DNA from: Eulemur rufifrons
Lineage: Eukaryota; Chordata; Mammalia; Primates; Lemuridae
DNA: 64,000 bases
Assembly: GCF_041146395.1 (NCBI RefSeq)
Contig: NC_090983.1
Coordinates: 62,379,501 to 62,443,500, forward strand
Direction: 5' to 3'
Shown here: piece after piece, positions 33,186 to 45,985 of the stretch
Numbering within the stretch: position 1 is the stretch's first letter
Layout of the letters: every line of letters begins with the position of its first letter
Program-made: the position numbers and the translations under genes
The notes under the pieces: generated by a model
The model's input: only the letters and a program-made list of their open reading frames with translations
Database searches by the model: none
Told to the model about the DNA's origin: nothing

Positions 33186-33949
33186 TCGTGCACTTTATTT
33201 CAGACAATATAAAGCAAGTCTGTATTCACTTATACCACTACTGGCATTTTAGCACTTTGTAGTAGTTATTAAAAAAATAAGAGAATTGAGTTTTATAGCA
33301 GCAACTTGATGGACACTAAGGAATCAGAGTTCCCTGGCACACAGCGCAAATGGATGCCTAAAGAGTATTATCACCTTGGTCCTAAAAATATATTTTCCTT
33401 CTCTCTTTTCTTTCCTCTCTCTGGTTATATATCTCTACATTCTTTCCTTTTTTTCTTTTATCTTACCTATCTTTTACTTTGACCACAAATTTTATTCATA
33501 TCCATTTGACTCTTAAATGTGATAACTACTTTTTTACAAGAGCCCTTTATACTAATTTCTACTCTATAGTCTCAAACCACAAGCTATCAATTCCTCCTAA
33601 AGGATAACAAAGGGAAGCATGGTAGACCATAAGATAAAAGCCTTTTGTGCAGCTAAGTCTCAGTGGCAATATAATTTCCCAAACTCAACCATGTATGCAA
33701 AATATAAAAACAATGAAATGAAATGAAAAATATAACATAGTTCAAATTAATATTAGACTCACTATTAATAAAAAAGATTAACACAGTCAGATATTTTTTA
33801 ATAAATCAGTAAATTTGTTAAAAAATGATAATACTCCCTGATATAGAGGAGATATGAAGTAGGAGAGTAGTGTATTTCTAGCAGACGATATGGTAATATA
33901 CATTAAGGGCTTTAAAATGTTTATTCAGTCCTCTTTCAAAAATTATATT
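33186..33949. other. Unassigned sequence
   Basis: No recognised family. A T/C-rich patch lies at 33400-33480. Confidence 0.4.
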
Positions 33950-34345
33950 CTTAAAAAAATATTTCAAAAGCTGGTGTAGATTTGTGTACAATGCTGCTCA
34001 TCACTGTTCTACTTATACTAATTAAAGTCTTGTAATCATTTAAGTGCTCAACAATGAAGAAAGGTTAAATTATAAATTGGACATATAAAACATTATACTA
34101 CTATTAAAATGTTTACAGAAAATTAATATCATTGTTTAAATGCCCTTGAAGCAATGTTTATGAATTTATTCAAAGATATAGAGAAGTATAGACATATACA
34201 CATTCATAAACAAGAGGAGATTCAAAAGGAATACACCAAAATATTGGTAGTCATTTCAGGGTGGTAGAATTATCCATGACTTTTTACTTTTTTATTTATA
34301 CTTTTTCTTTTATATATATTTTGGCATTGACAATTTTCTATGACG
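33950..34345 (+). mobile_element. Old L1M 3' end fragment
   Basis: Sense L1M 3'UTR: 'aatcatttaagtgctcaaca', 'gaagaaaggttaaattataa', 'aaaaggaatacaccaaaata', 'tttcagggtggtagaattat' and 'tgacaattttctatgacgaa'. Independent of the nearby strepsirrhine-type L1 at 36051. Confidence 0.8.
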
Positions 34346-36050
34346 AAAAGTTTGTTTTGAGGGCAATATTCTTTCATTGAGTTTATGGTTAAAGGAGTTT
34401 CCTTACTGCCCTACTTCTCACCACATGCATGCCAGCTCATGTTGGGAACAGGCTTGCTCTTGGTACGTTTGGCCCCAAATCTTATGGCTATACATTAAAA
34501 GAAACCTGAGGTTACCCACCCTACATACAGGATAAGAGTTGTAAAAGAGTAGCAAGTACAACCATTCTGATAATTCCTCTCCCAGAATGAAATTCCCTGG
34601 GTAGGCAGCTCTGAGATTAATGGTCCTATCCAATTCCTTCTCTCTGTCCCTTCCCTATGGAGGATATAAGATCTCTCCACTTCTGATCTGTGTTTTACTG
34701 GTCATTATAAAAGCAAGTGATAAAATCAGTGAGATAATAAAAAGAGAAGACACGTTTAAATAATACATATTGAAAAGATACACGTTTAAAAGGAAAATGA
34801 ATATAAAATAAGAAAATATTTTAAATAATGATTTAAAATGAAGAAATTGAAACAAGTATAAAAAGTTTCTCTTCTTTATCTGAAAGGCTATACATTAATT
34901 TTTCTTAGATTTACATTTCATGGTATATTCCTTGAACTTACTCTCAAAAAAAGGAAATCTGTAAACCATGACATAGGAGCTATGAAGTTCCATTAAAATA
35001 TCACTTCAAATTACTTTTTTTAAAAAAAGATTTTATAATGAGAAAAAAGTGCTTAGAATCTTAAAGGTTGAGTGTTGACCATAAACTATCAGTTTGTGAA
35101 AGCAGTGATAAATATATTTTTGTGTTTGCACTTTTAAAAGAAAGACAATCACTTTTATTATATCTTTTTATTATTAAAAACAGAATTGATAATAAGGTTG
35201 TAAACATTAATGAAGTACTGATACTTGTCAGAATTGATTTATCCTAAATACTGTTTTGTGATAACACTGGTTATGATAAACTAAAGTTTAATTCTAGCTA
35301 CAAAATGAAAGGTTTTTTCATAGGTATAAAAAAGTTGATTTCTGTGATTTTTTTTATTTTAGTAGGTTTTTATTTGTTTTTGTTTCTTGGTGTGCTTTTT
35401 GTTTCATTTTGTTTGTGAGTCATAAGATAACATGATTCTTATTTCCTTTTCCTTCATTGTCATTTACCAACACCTTTACTTCAAGTTGGTAAGGTATAAG
35501 TTCCTTAAAACATTATTGCTCTGTATAAAGATATATTGGAATTATTTAGAATGATACTTTTTTGTGACCACAATATCCAAAGGGCTTTTAGTTTGATGTT
35601 GATTGAACTATATTTAGTCTGTAATCTTCTTTATTATATATGTTAGTATTTTGACAACTGGAAATTGTCAAGCAGATAAAACTTGCTCTTGTCAGTTACT
35701 TCCAACAAGGCCCAAAGAAAACAGTACCAACAGTGTCCACCCAAAGTTTATTTAGTAATCTTAATATGAAAGGAATTACTGTTCACCAAATTTATACATT
35801 TCTAGAAGCCTAAGAATTCTTTGTCTTTATATCCATATGCCTATTCTTAATGAATGCATATTGAATTAATAAAATTCCAAGAAAACATCTATGAATTTTT
35901 ATCAATTTTTTGTTCTTTTAGTTCCACTGTTTAGAATTTTTTTTTTTTTTTACCCTGGTAGATATCTTTATTATGAATACAGTTGGAAACTGGGTTGATA
36001 TGGGCAGCTATTTGTGAACTCTTCATTTTCAAATGCTTTCTGTTTTAAAA
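34346..36050. other. Unassigned AT-rich sequence
   Basis: No recognised family. Short minus-strand frames around 34418-34855 have no identifiable product. Confidence 0.4.
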
Positions 36051-36390
36051 TTTTTATTTATTTATTTATTTTTGAATTTCATAATATTACAGGGGTAGAA
36101 ACACTTTGGTTACAGATATTGCCTTTGTACTGCCCAAGTCAGGACTACAAGCCTGCCCATCCCCTAGACAGTGCACACTGCACTCTTAGGTGTGAATTTC
36201 TCCATCCCCTCCAGCCCTCTCCCACCTGCCCACATCCAATGAGTGTTACTTCCATATGTGCATGTTAAGTATTGGTCAATTAGTACCAATTTAGTGGTGA
36301 GTGCACATGGTGCTTGTTTTTCCATTCTTGTGATATTTCACTGCAAAGAATGGGCTCCAGCTCCATCCAGGATAATACAAGAGGTATTAA
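36051..36390 (-). mobile_element. Twin-primed L1, 3' segment (antisense)
   Basis: T-rich start (36051-36073, the poly-A on this strand), then 'ataatattacaggggtagaa', 'tttggttacagatattgcc', a C-rich 3'UTR and the ORF2 C-terminus ('tccatccaggataatacaag'). The segment ends near ORF2 residue 1240 by family numbering and joins a sense segment at about 36390. Confidence 0.9.
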
Positions 36391-37064
36391 TTCTCCTGGA
36401 GTTGATAAATGAATTCAGCTAAGTCTCAGGATACAAAATCAGTGCATACAAATCAGTAGCTTTCAAATATGTCAATAACAGTCAAGCTGAGAATCAAATC
36501 AAAGATATAACACCTTTTACAATAGCATCAAAGAAAATTAAATATTTAGGAATAAATTTAACAAAGGAGGTGAGAGACCTATACAGGGAGAACTACAAAA
36601 CACTGAGAAAAGAAATTGCAGAGGATGTAATCAGATGGAAAACTCTACCATGCTCATGGATTGGCAGAATCAATATTGTTAAAATGTCTATACTACCTAA
36701 AGTGATCTACAGATTCAAGGCAATCCCCATTAAAATACCAACATCATTCTTCGCAGATCTAGAAAACATAATTCTACACTTCGTATGGAACCCCGTATAG
36801 TCAAAGCAATCTTAAGCAAAGAGAACAAATTGGGAGGCATCAATCTTCCAGACTTCAGACTATGCTACAAGGCTATAATAACTAAAACAGCACAGTACTG
36901 GCACAAGAACAGAGACATAGACCAATGCAACAGGACTGAGAACCCAGATATAAAACCATCCTCATATTGTCATCTGATCTTTGCCAAAGCAGACATAAAC
37001 ATACACTGGGGAAAAGAATCCACATTCAATAAACGGTGCTAGGAAAATTGGATAGCCACACCTT
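36391..37064 (+). mobile_element. Twin-primed L1, inverted 5' segment (sense ORF2)
   Basis: Sense ORF2 from 'ctcctggagttgataaatga' to 'ggaaaattggatagccaca'. Two frames read the RT-thumb region: 36570-36800 ('[16 protein letters not shown]', '[20 protein letters not shown]') and 36785-37042 ('[20 protein letters not shown]', '[15 protein letters not shown]'). The shift near 36795 is a small deletion, so the frame is broken. About 330 codons of ORF2 are missing between the two segments. This is the layout predicted when two primers are used in one L1 insertion. Confidence 0.9.
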
Positions 37065-37499
37065 TAGAAATTAATTTCATAAATTTGTGAGTATTTTAAT
37101 CTCAGAAATTCCTAGTTTAGAAAATGAAAAATATTGATTTTAGACACATTTTTATTTATAGCAAAACCTATTTTCTCCTTTCAAGGACTCTCTTCCTTTG
37201 ATATTGGAGAACAGAGTGTGTCTATCATTTGACCATTGCAAATTATCAACTAGTTTAGTTTAGGGAAATATAGCCATGCTTTGCTCTAGGAAGAATTCTG
37301 ATATGGTACAAAAATTAAACAAGTATGATTATGTAAAATGTATATAAAAGGTCACTGTAATGATGGGGATGAAATAATCCAATTGAAGTGAAGCTTCATA
37401 ACAGTTGGTTATATAAGAAAAGACAGGTGAAAAGCTTCAGGGGGAGGGGTTAGGTTAGCCATATGTAGGGATCAACGTTTCCTGTTTACAGGAGAAATA

Positions 37500-37640
37500 G
37501 AAACTGGTGCTTTTTGCTTTTCTTCTCTGAGTTATATCTGTCTCTTTCCTCTACTGTATAAGCTTCTCAAAGACAGAGATGATATATTACTCACATTGGT
37601 ACACACTACATGAATATTTAATGCAATGAATTAGTTGAAG
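37500..37640 (+). mobile_element. Possible L2 3' end
   Basis: 'tctactgtataagcttctca', 'aagacagagatgatatatta' and 'catgaatatttaatgcaatg' fit 'agactgtaagctcc...gggcagggac...' of L2. Diverged. Confidence 0.5.
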
Positions 37641-38064
37641 TGGAGGAGACAGAGGAGGCAGAATGCCTGAGAACAAAAGCTAAAGTTATATTTAGTTTAC
37701 TTATAGTCCTAATTGACCTCCACTATTGATTCCATGTGATCAAATGGGGCTTTCAGTATCTTACGATTAAAATCAATCAATGTGTTTATACTAAATCTGA
37801 GCTGGCTGCTCGGGTAGTCACTTGACTTTAACACTTGTGTCCAGTGGAAAGGGAGAGAAAATGGAAGACATAATAAATATTCCAAGAGGAGAAAATACAC
37901 AATACTCAATGGGTTGGCGCAAAAAAGGATAAAGGGTTAGAAAAATATTTTATTTTTATGAAGCCAAAGAGGTGCAATAATTGATGTTAATGGATAAGTT
38001 GGAAATAAAAGACTATAACAAGGCAGTGAAGTGAATGCAAGGGGAAGAACATAGTGTGTTGTAC

Positions 38065-38250
38065 AAGAACAGAATCTTAGTCAGAAAATCTGAGTTTAAG
38101 TTCAGACTTCCCTCAGGTTACTGGTTAAGACCTTTGTAACCCTCAGTTTTCTTATATCTAGTTTTCTCATTTCTAAAATGAAGAAAATATTAATATTTAA
38201 CTTACAGAGTTATTGCCATGGGGTTTGAATGTCATAATATATGTTGTCCA
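38065..38250 (+). mobile_element. MIR SINE
   Basis: 'gtttaagttcagacttccc', 'taaccctcagttttcttata', 'tcatttctaaaatgaagaaa' and 'acagagttattgccatgggg' follow the MIR order. Confidence 0.78.
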
Positions 38251-39049
38251 TTTTACTGATTATTTGGATAAAAGAATCTGAAATCCATTTACTAACTCAA
38301 ACAAAATAGGGATATATTTAAAGGCTACAGGGAAATTCCTTAATTACTAATCAAAAAATATAGCCTACCTCATAAAATATTGGAAAGTCATCATTACTCT
38401 ACTCCCTTTAACTCCCTCTCTCTGTTCCTGGGAGCTCACAGTCTGTCATCAACTCATTTCTCTGAATGACTGTGCCATTCTTATGATGTTTTTAGCCTAA
38501 AGTAACAGAAAGCCTGATTACAAGAGTCTTATACAACAAGGGATTGGTAATTCAACAGCTCAAGTATGACATGATGGTCCCAGGTTCTTCTTATCTTTAT
38601 GCTTTTGTAACTTAGCCTGTAGGCTTACCTATTAAGCTGGCCACTTCAATAGCCCTCAGATAAAATACCTCAGTCTCAGGCATCTGCTGCCTTCGAGAAG
38701 AAAAAGGGGTGATGTTTTTTCTTGAACATTTCTTTTAAAGAGCAAAGACTACTAATTTGGTATACCCACCAATAATTTTCTTTGTGAACTATATAGCATT
38801 ATACCAGGAATTTAAAGCTATTCATAAAATACTCAAATAGATGTATTCTGAAGATACGAAAGTATGAGATCAGATGAAATGTTAGAAAAAAATCGAGTTT
38901 CACTTGAGACTTACTTTATTGGTATATCAGAAGTTATAGGCAATCACCTATAAATTGTTTACATTTGTAGAAATTCTATTCATTTAAAATGCTTTACATA
39001 TTAAAGTTTATTATACTAGTTGCTATCGTAAATACTAAGTTGAATTAAT
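38251..39049. other. Unassigned; old interspersed repeat possible at 38500-38700
   Basis: 'taacagaaagcctgattaca' followed by 'tcttatacaacaagggatt' resembles an interspersed repeat beginning 'cagaaaacccgactcaaac...' that I cannot name. The short 'taacagaaaacctgattacc' recurs near 42500. Confidence 0.35.
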
Positions 39050-39905
39050 AATATATTCAAAAATCTAGTAAAGGCAATCAGAAATATACAAAAACAACAA
39101 TGATACAAAGCTATGTAAATTCCAGAGGAAAGACGAACAAGATCTACCTCAATACAGAGGGAGAGAATTGAGGAAAATTTCATAAAAAAAGTGGCATTTG
39201 ATCTCTTGAAGTTGGGATTGAGGAAGACAACACCAGGAAGGGAAGTAAGCATTAACTCACTTGTTTATACATGTATATACATGAATAATGTAGTCAACTT
39301 ATATAAACATGAATAATATTAGGGAATCATAAGGAATTTCATTTTATAACAGCAATGAAAATAACAATAACGTGTAGACTGTATTTTGATCATAAAATGC
39401 CCTGAGGGTCAGGCTAAGAAGTTTTAACAGTTCAATTGGAAGACAGAAACCACCAAATATTTGAGGAAGCCAGTAATGTGCTATAGGAAAAAGAACTGGT
39501 GTGCAGAATGTTGGGGAAATTGGAGATTGGGAGACTTTGCAATAGTGGGAGTAAGAATTCATAATTTCTACTATAGAAGAATGGGAATGGAAATGAAAAT
39601 TCAAATCTATGAGACTGTCCCAAGTTGTAAAGGTATAAAGCTTAACAGTCACCTGGATGTGAGGAAAAGGTAACTCTGAGATTGTTGGACCTTAGTAACT
39701 GGGAGACAGGTAATGCCTTTATCACAAATGACAGTGAGGAGAAATTTGTTTGAAAGATGTGATAAATTGTTCAGATTTGGATCCAATGCATTTGAGATAA
39801 GTAATAGGACTTCAGTTGCAAATATTGGAAAATTTAGGTTTGGAGCTTGTAAAAAAATCAAGACTATATTTAGGGATATAGATGTCATAACCATATTGAT
39901 AATAC
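39050..39905 (-). mobile_element. Antisense L2, about 850 bp
   Basis: Landmarks: 'gtggcatttgatctcttgaa' (39192), 'gattgttggaccttagtaac', 'ctgggagacaggtaatgcc', 'cacaaatgacagtgaggaga', 'ttggaaaatttaggtttgga' and 'agggatatagatgtcataac', in the order of the antisense L2 ORF2. The 89-aa plus frame and 127-aa minus frame here are not the L2 protein in frame and carry no motif. Confidence 0.72.
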
Positions 39906-41559
39906 ACAAGAACATAAGAGGAGGAGAAGAGGTGAAAATACAATTCATTAGGCAAAAAATAAAAGTGATTACTTTTCCATAATTTATATATATTATTATA
40001 ACAGAATCATATGATATTTGCAGTTTCAGCATGAATTTATATTTCTTGTCTTAGTTGATTCTTTCAAAACTATATCCAAAAGATGTTGGTATCATTGTCT
40101 TGCAGTTTGTGTAACCGATGCTCACATTTGCCCTGAAACATGCAGTCAGAAAGCAGAAAAATTGAAACACTTAGACTCTAAATTTCACCTTTTGTAATTT
40201 ATAATTAACTGACATTAGTACAAAACCTTTGGACTTGAAAACATCATCATTTAAATAAATAGAATAAATATGAATATATATGAAATTCAGAACTAATGTT
40301 TAGAAACTATATTTTATTAAATAATCTAAACATTTTTACCATTTTTGAATCAATCAAAATTTTTCATTCAGATTTTAGGAAGTAAAGGGATAAGTGGATT
40401 ATTGTGAGAATTCTCAGGCAAATACTATTTTATATATAACCAAATTGCCATGAACTGAGTCTTAAGATGTAGCACCTGTGAATAGCTAAAGTTGCCAAAT
40501 TAAACCAACAAATTGTTTCAGGGATTATGAAAAAGTCAAAGATTAAAAAGCCCTGGTTGAAAAATAATGAATAAATTTTGATTTAAAAATGAGAGCATTA
40601 CTTCACTTTCATATTGTGCTTTTTCTAAATCCCAAAGTTAAAGACATGATAACAAACCTATGTTCAATATTAATTTGTTTATAAGGAAAGTTGTGCCTTC
40701 TGCTTTGCTTATTTGCATCCTCAGTTTGTATATTTACAAAATTTGACTATTTAGCCTGCAGATGCCATTTTTAATGCTTTGCTTAAATATTTTTAACCCC
40801 TAAAGTTTCTATTTTATTCCATGTTACTTACATTAATATAGAGATGCATATATATGCATAAACATTTATATATTTATTTTATTACATAAAGTACATATAT
40901 GTGCATATTATATATGAACATATTATGTATATATACACACACATGCATAAGCTACAGTATATGAAATATAATTGGTATGGCATCTGTTCCTTAAAATAGA
41001 ATTATATTTTTCTCTTCCTTTTCCTTGGAGATGGCTTTTCTTTAGTAAGGTCTATAGAAGGCTGTAATATGCTGGTTGCAATAGCAGTATGTGGGCAACA
41101 GGACTGTTAACTCAGTGAATATTATTAATTGATGAATATTCATTAAACTTGTTTGTATGGAGCAATTCAACTTGGTAAATGGTTGTAGCCAGAAAAAGCT
41201 CTAATTAGAGGAATTAATTAGTACTTGGAAAGGTATATAGAGATTTGTGGGCATTTAGAAGGGCATTTTTCCTGTTGTGAAAAATACCTTCTAGGGAGCT
41301 TGCAGTACAGTTTGCATTCATACTAGGTAGAAATAAAATGGAGTGTTTTAAGTCTTAAGGGCACAAGAGAGTAGAGGTCTGCTGTTGAAGTTAGCACAAG
41401 ATATCATGCAGATCACAACACATCCAGGTCTTTTCTTGTTGGAATGCACCACTATTTAAAAGCTCTTGTTACCCACCAACATTCAAAAGCCCGATAGTAT
41501 AAAGCTAGTATAAAGTTAAATCCAGTTAAACAAGAAAAATCTGACTATGGAAACTATTT
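39906..41559. other. Unassigned AT-rich sequence
   Basis: No recognised family apart from the TA/CA tract at 40845-40945. Confidence 0.4.
40845..40945. repeat. AT/CA-rich low-complexity tract
   Basis: Alternating ATAT, GCATAT and CACACA steps ('tatatgcataaacatttata', 'tatatacacacacatgcata'). Confidence 0.75.
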
Positions 41560-41930
41560 TTCATGGTCAGAGCGGTGCTTCTTTCCCTCTCAGTTACCTC
41601 CATAATATCCCTGCCACCAGAAACCAAAAGGAAGCAGCTGTTCTGAATATGTACAAACAAAAGAAGCTGTTACTATGGCAACCATAGAACCCTGTGGAAA
41701 AGCTCTCCCTTTAACACTAGCCAACCTCTCCTCTTTACCCCTCCCTCTTATTCTTTTGTGTGCCAGCACAGACTGCCCTTGGACAAAAATGATACTTGGA
41801 GATTTGATTGCACATGGGGAACCAGAGTGAATTCTGCAACCTACATTCCCACTTTGCAAGAGCTGGAAGAGTTGCTTCTGGCTAAAGCTTATGAAAAGGC
41901 TGCAGAACCTGACTACACTTACTGAGCACC
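41560..41930. promoter_or_regulatory. Candidate regulatory patch with an RFX X-box
   Basis: Repeat-free and richer in G and C than the flanks. At 41669-41682 the 14-mer GTTACTATGGCAAC fits the X-box consensus GTHNYYATRRNAAC at every position. X-boxes bind RFX proteins in promoters and enhancers of ciliary, neuronal and immune genes. There is no TATA box or CpG island. An 89-aa minus-strand frame (41590-41859) overlaps but has no recognisable product. The role is an inference from one motif. Confidence 0.35.
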
Positions 41931-44734
41931 TGTTCCTTGATTCCCTGAATTTTTTTATCCTCCTTTAAAAAATACTACCGGCTTCTCTCATTCATTACTT
42001 GACGAAGTAATGATGTCTCTTACACTTCTGCCTTTCTTTTGATTTTTTCTCTCTATCCCATATCCATTTCCATGAGCCAAACATGGCATAGCTGAATGAA
42101 GTCTGTAGACTTTGCGGATTGCAGAGTTGTTGAATTGGATGAAAGGGCAGTTTTGACTTCAGAGGTAAATGGGTGATTCTAGATGCTCAATGCTCTGGGA
42201 GTTTTTTCTCCATATGGTAGAACACGCAGGCACAGTTTATCAAAATTAAACCCAGCTTCAGAAAACTTGTCCCAAATGATTCAAATTTCAGTTGTTTTAT
42301 TTCTATTTTAGTCTTCCTCCACAGTTGGGCTTTGATTAATCTATCAACAATGTATTTCATTTACTTTTATATGTCTTTTAGTAGTTAGCCTTCAGTTTAC
42401 TAATGCTTGTACTCCCATGTTAGTCTTTAAATGAATAATTTAGGTACTTAAATTAGGTTTTAAGTCAATAATTTAAAACTTGGAACATATTTTGATGTAA
42501 CAGAAAACCTGATTACCAGGGGTGCCAGACAGACTTGAAATGTTAACAAAAAGGGTTCCATTCCCATGTATTAGACCTTCCTTTTACTCATAACCGGGTC
42601 TTTCACAAATTCACAAGCCCTTGCCCTTGCTTGTATTTGGATTTTTGTTTTGTTTACTTTTACTTAAACTTTTCTTCCATGACAAGGTACATGTGCAAAG
42701 TGGACTTTCCCTATCAATAAGGGGCACGAGTAATTTCAAGCTTTCTAAACTTTGATGTCACAAACACACACACCCCCATAGAAATACTTTTAAAATAAAA
42801 AAAAAAAAGAAGATGCAGGAAAGCAAACAAATATTAAATTTTTTTAATAGTCAAAGTGGAAAAAGGGAGAAAAAGAATATGAAAAGCAGAACATTTGATA
42901 TAAAAGAAAAAATGGACAGTTTTGTTATCAGGGTCAAGTAAGATTCATTCACTTATTCTATTTTTCATTACATATTCATTTTTATTATGTATTGAACCAG
43001 CTCCATGAAAGAGAGTGATATGACCACTTCACATTAGTGGTCATAGCCTCTATAGAATTCCATAAATATTTTAGATACCTTTACAGATACCTATTGTTAG
43101 GAGAAGAGTGTGATTATCAACAAAGTAGGATATATGTGCCTCCAGTCACTATGAAGAGAACCCTCGAGCACATAGAGCAAAGGAGCTACCATATATTAAA
43201 AACCCCACAGACTTGAAAGAATTGAAATTTATCAAGAAGAACTGTGGTAGAGAGCACAATTCAAAGTGTGCACACTCATCCTTGTCAATCAGAGGCCTCA
43301 CTCTTCAACATAATATCAGAAGTAAGCTGATGGTTATTTAACATTTAGGTAAGAAGTCATATCAGTATGTATTTTTTTTGAACTTGTACATATACCAGGC
43401 TTTAAGCAAGTATCATCTATTAATGCAGTTTTGACATTTATATCTTAATGTTATTTTCCTTTTCCTATACCCTGAATTCAGGTTTATTCAGGCTTTCAAA
43501 ATTCTCTTCTTCCACTTTGTGCTCTGAAAAGTAAATTTATTGTTGAATGTTGGCATTAGTAGCAGCCAGAACTTTTATTTTGTGTGATCCTGTATTCTTT
43601 TCCTCCTTCCTTACATTTTCGTAGTTATATCCAATAAAATAAAGTCAGCATAAATATTCATGTCAGCATTGTGACATTTTAATATTTTTTGAATTTGTTT
43701 TTATAGCTCTGGTGTTTATATGGTTATATATGTCTAACAATTTAAAAATATAACAGCTTTAAAAATTATGTTAGCTAACCAAAATATGTTGGCTGAGCTC
43801 TCTTTGCCTATTTAAAGTAAATTTATTTTGGCTAGAGTAAACTTATGTATGATGCTTCATAACACGCTAACATATTATGAATTTGGGAAAATAAATTTAA
43901 AGTGGAAACTGCATTTGCTTAAAGATATTTACGTTTGCATTGGGTATTTTTACAAATTTCTTTAGTTTTTTAAAAAATAATTCATGAATTGATTTTTCAG
44001 TCATCTATATCTAAGCCTACATTGCTTATTCCCTTAGTTTTGATATGGCTTTTGTATTTGTACTTTTCTGTGGGAATGGTTATTTATGCTTGGACATAAG
44101 TCTACTGGAAAAATAAGTCTATTCTGTACATTGTTTTAAAAAGCATTTATGTATCATTTTGCATTTCAAGAAATTTCTAATAATATCTTAGAATAATCTT
44201 GCTGATTTATACTAGATTTGATTAATTTTACCAACATTTATATAATGGGGAAAATATAACATACTGTCTAATTATAAAATATTATAAGGAGGCTATATGG
44301 AGAAGGAAAGTTTCCTTGGAAATGATTTCCTTCTGAATATTTATATAAAATACTGCTACCTTGTGCTTTGAATTTTTGTGATCATATGAGCCATAAAATC
44401 AAAGCATCACTGGCTTTTGTAGCTGTTCATATTTTTCTTTTGTAAAATGAAACTTTCAGAGACATCACACTGATTTTTGATTTTCCTGTTCCTAACTCAC
44501 AGCGCTCTGACTTGAAAACTTAAGGAATCTTACAATTATAGTAATTATTATTGGAAAATATCCATTTCTTATGTGAAAAAATATAAGCAAGGGAAAAGCT
44601 AAGTATTTGGAAAGAAAGAAATTCCAAAGAAAAAGTTTACAAATACTGTCTACTAGTATAAAATCTTTTCTTCAGGCAGAGAAAAAAAAATCCCACAAAC
44701 ATTCCACACACATACCCCTATAGCATCTTTATTA
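41931..44734. other. Unassigned AT-rich sequence
   Basis: About 2.8 kb with no repeat, gene or RNA recognised. A-rich runs at 42798-42809 and 42880-42910. Confidence 0.4.
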
Positions 44735-44870
44735 AATTCCTCTCATTGTTCCATTATAATCCTTGTCACATTGTTTATACAGAGGCAAAAAAGCTAGATT
44801 TTTATCTCCAGAGACTACTCTAGTAGTTGACACACAGTAGGCACCAAATAAATATATAATGAATGAATGA
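44735..44870 (+). mobile_element. L2 3' end fragment
   Basis: 'ttgacacacagtaggcacca' then 'aataaatatataatgaatga' is the L2 terminus; upstream 'ttcctctcattgttccatta' fits the 3'UTR. Confidence 0.72.
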
Positions 44871-45369
44871 ACCAATAAGTACAAGTAGTATAAAATACTC
44901 CTACTGCAAATGCTTTCCTTCCAGGTTAATTTTCCACCATGTGCTCCATCTCAGGTAAAATTACTAGCCCTCTGACTGCCCCTGCTCATTCATCTTTGTT
45001 AATCTAATTCCTAATACCTCATTTCTCTCCCCTCTAATTGAGTTGAATATTTACTGTCTGCTGATACATCAAGCTCTGATCATGCTATTTTACACCAATT
45101 TTGGAACTTTTCTTATCCATTTAAGTTTCAGCATAGTGATAAAAAACAGAAAGAGGCACACTGTGTAACTTTCAGTGAATCATTTGCAGTTTTAGACATT
45201 AAAAGTCAAGAGTATATGTGTGCTATTTGCAATTAAATTATATCTACTGAGTGTATCAGAAGTGGGAAGCAAAATGGCATAATAGTACTTTATATAAGAA
45301 CAGATAGAATGCAGGACTTTTTGGTTCAAAAAAGTCATAAATTGAATGATTTAAAAATGATTCAGAGGT
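44871..45369. other. Unassigned sequence
   Basis: No recognised family; a C/T-rich start (44980-45040) may belong to the preceding L2 lineage. Confidence 0.35.
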
Positions 45370-45450
45370 AATATTTTTAGTGTTTATTGAGTACTCAGAA
45401 TGGTGCTCAGCGAACCATGGTCCCTGTCTAAAAGGAGCATGCATTCTTTT
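45370..45450 (-). mobile_element. L2 3' end fragment
   Basis: Antisense L2: 'agtgtttattgagtactcag', 'aatggtgctcagcgaacc', 'atggtccctgtctaaaagga'. Confidence 0.7.
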
Positions 45451-45814
45451 ATGAAAGTCAATTTGAACAATTCAGGCAAAGTTATAGAAATTTAAAGAAA
45501 TGAGTCAGTTGGATGGAATCCTGGGACATGGTTGCTAAACTACTCATGGAAAGGTGGATAAAAATTGAAAAGAAGGAAGAATCATAGTAGCAGTGATGGA
45601 TCTCATCATCTCTATTCTATCCATCATGTAACAAAATGCCTTCAAGAAGTCATGGTGAACCTGTTATTTTAGTGGCTCAATGTCCTTCTTTCCTCTCAGT
45701 CAAGTTAAAAAGAACTGCTGAAATAATGGTTTCTTAAATACATAGAATATATCAATTGCTTATTTTGGACAAAACACAGGATAAGATTCATCCTTCCCAT
45801 GTTTACCTATACCT

Positions 45815-45985
45815 TTACAGTTTTCTAAGCACATTCATATTACTCATATAATATTATGTCTCACAACATTTTTATAAGGTGGACAGACCAGGAGATAATA
45901 TAATCATTGTATAACAATCAACATAAGGCATAGCGATGCTATGACTAAAATTCAACTCTCGTGACTTCAGAAAGCTTTCTTTAGA
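45815..45985 (-). mobile_element. MIR SINE, diverged
   Basis: 'tctcacaacatttttataag', 'gtggacagaccaggagataa' and 'gactaaaattcaactctcgt' follow the antisense MIR order. Confidence 0.6.

Noticed and set aside
36570..37042. Two adjacent plus-strand frames as a functional reverse-transcriptase-like gene
   Set aside because: They are a frameshifted fragment of L1 ORF2 without the catalytic block or start region.
39649..40032. 127-aa minus-strand frame
   Set aside because: Overlaps an antisense L2 and is hydrophobic only because of AT-rich codons; no L2 motif in this frame.
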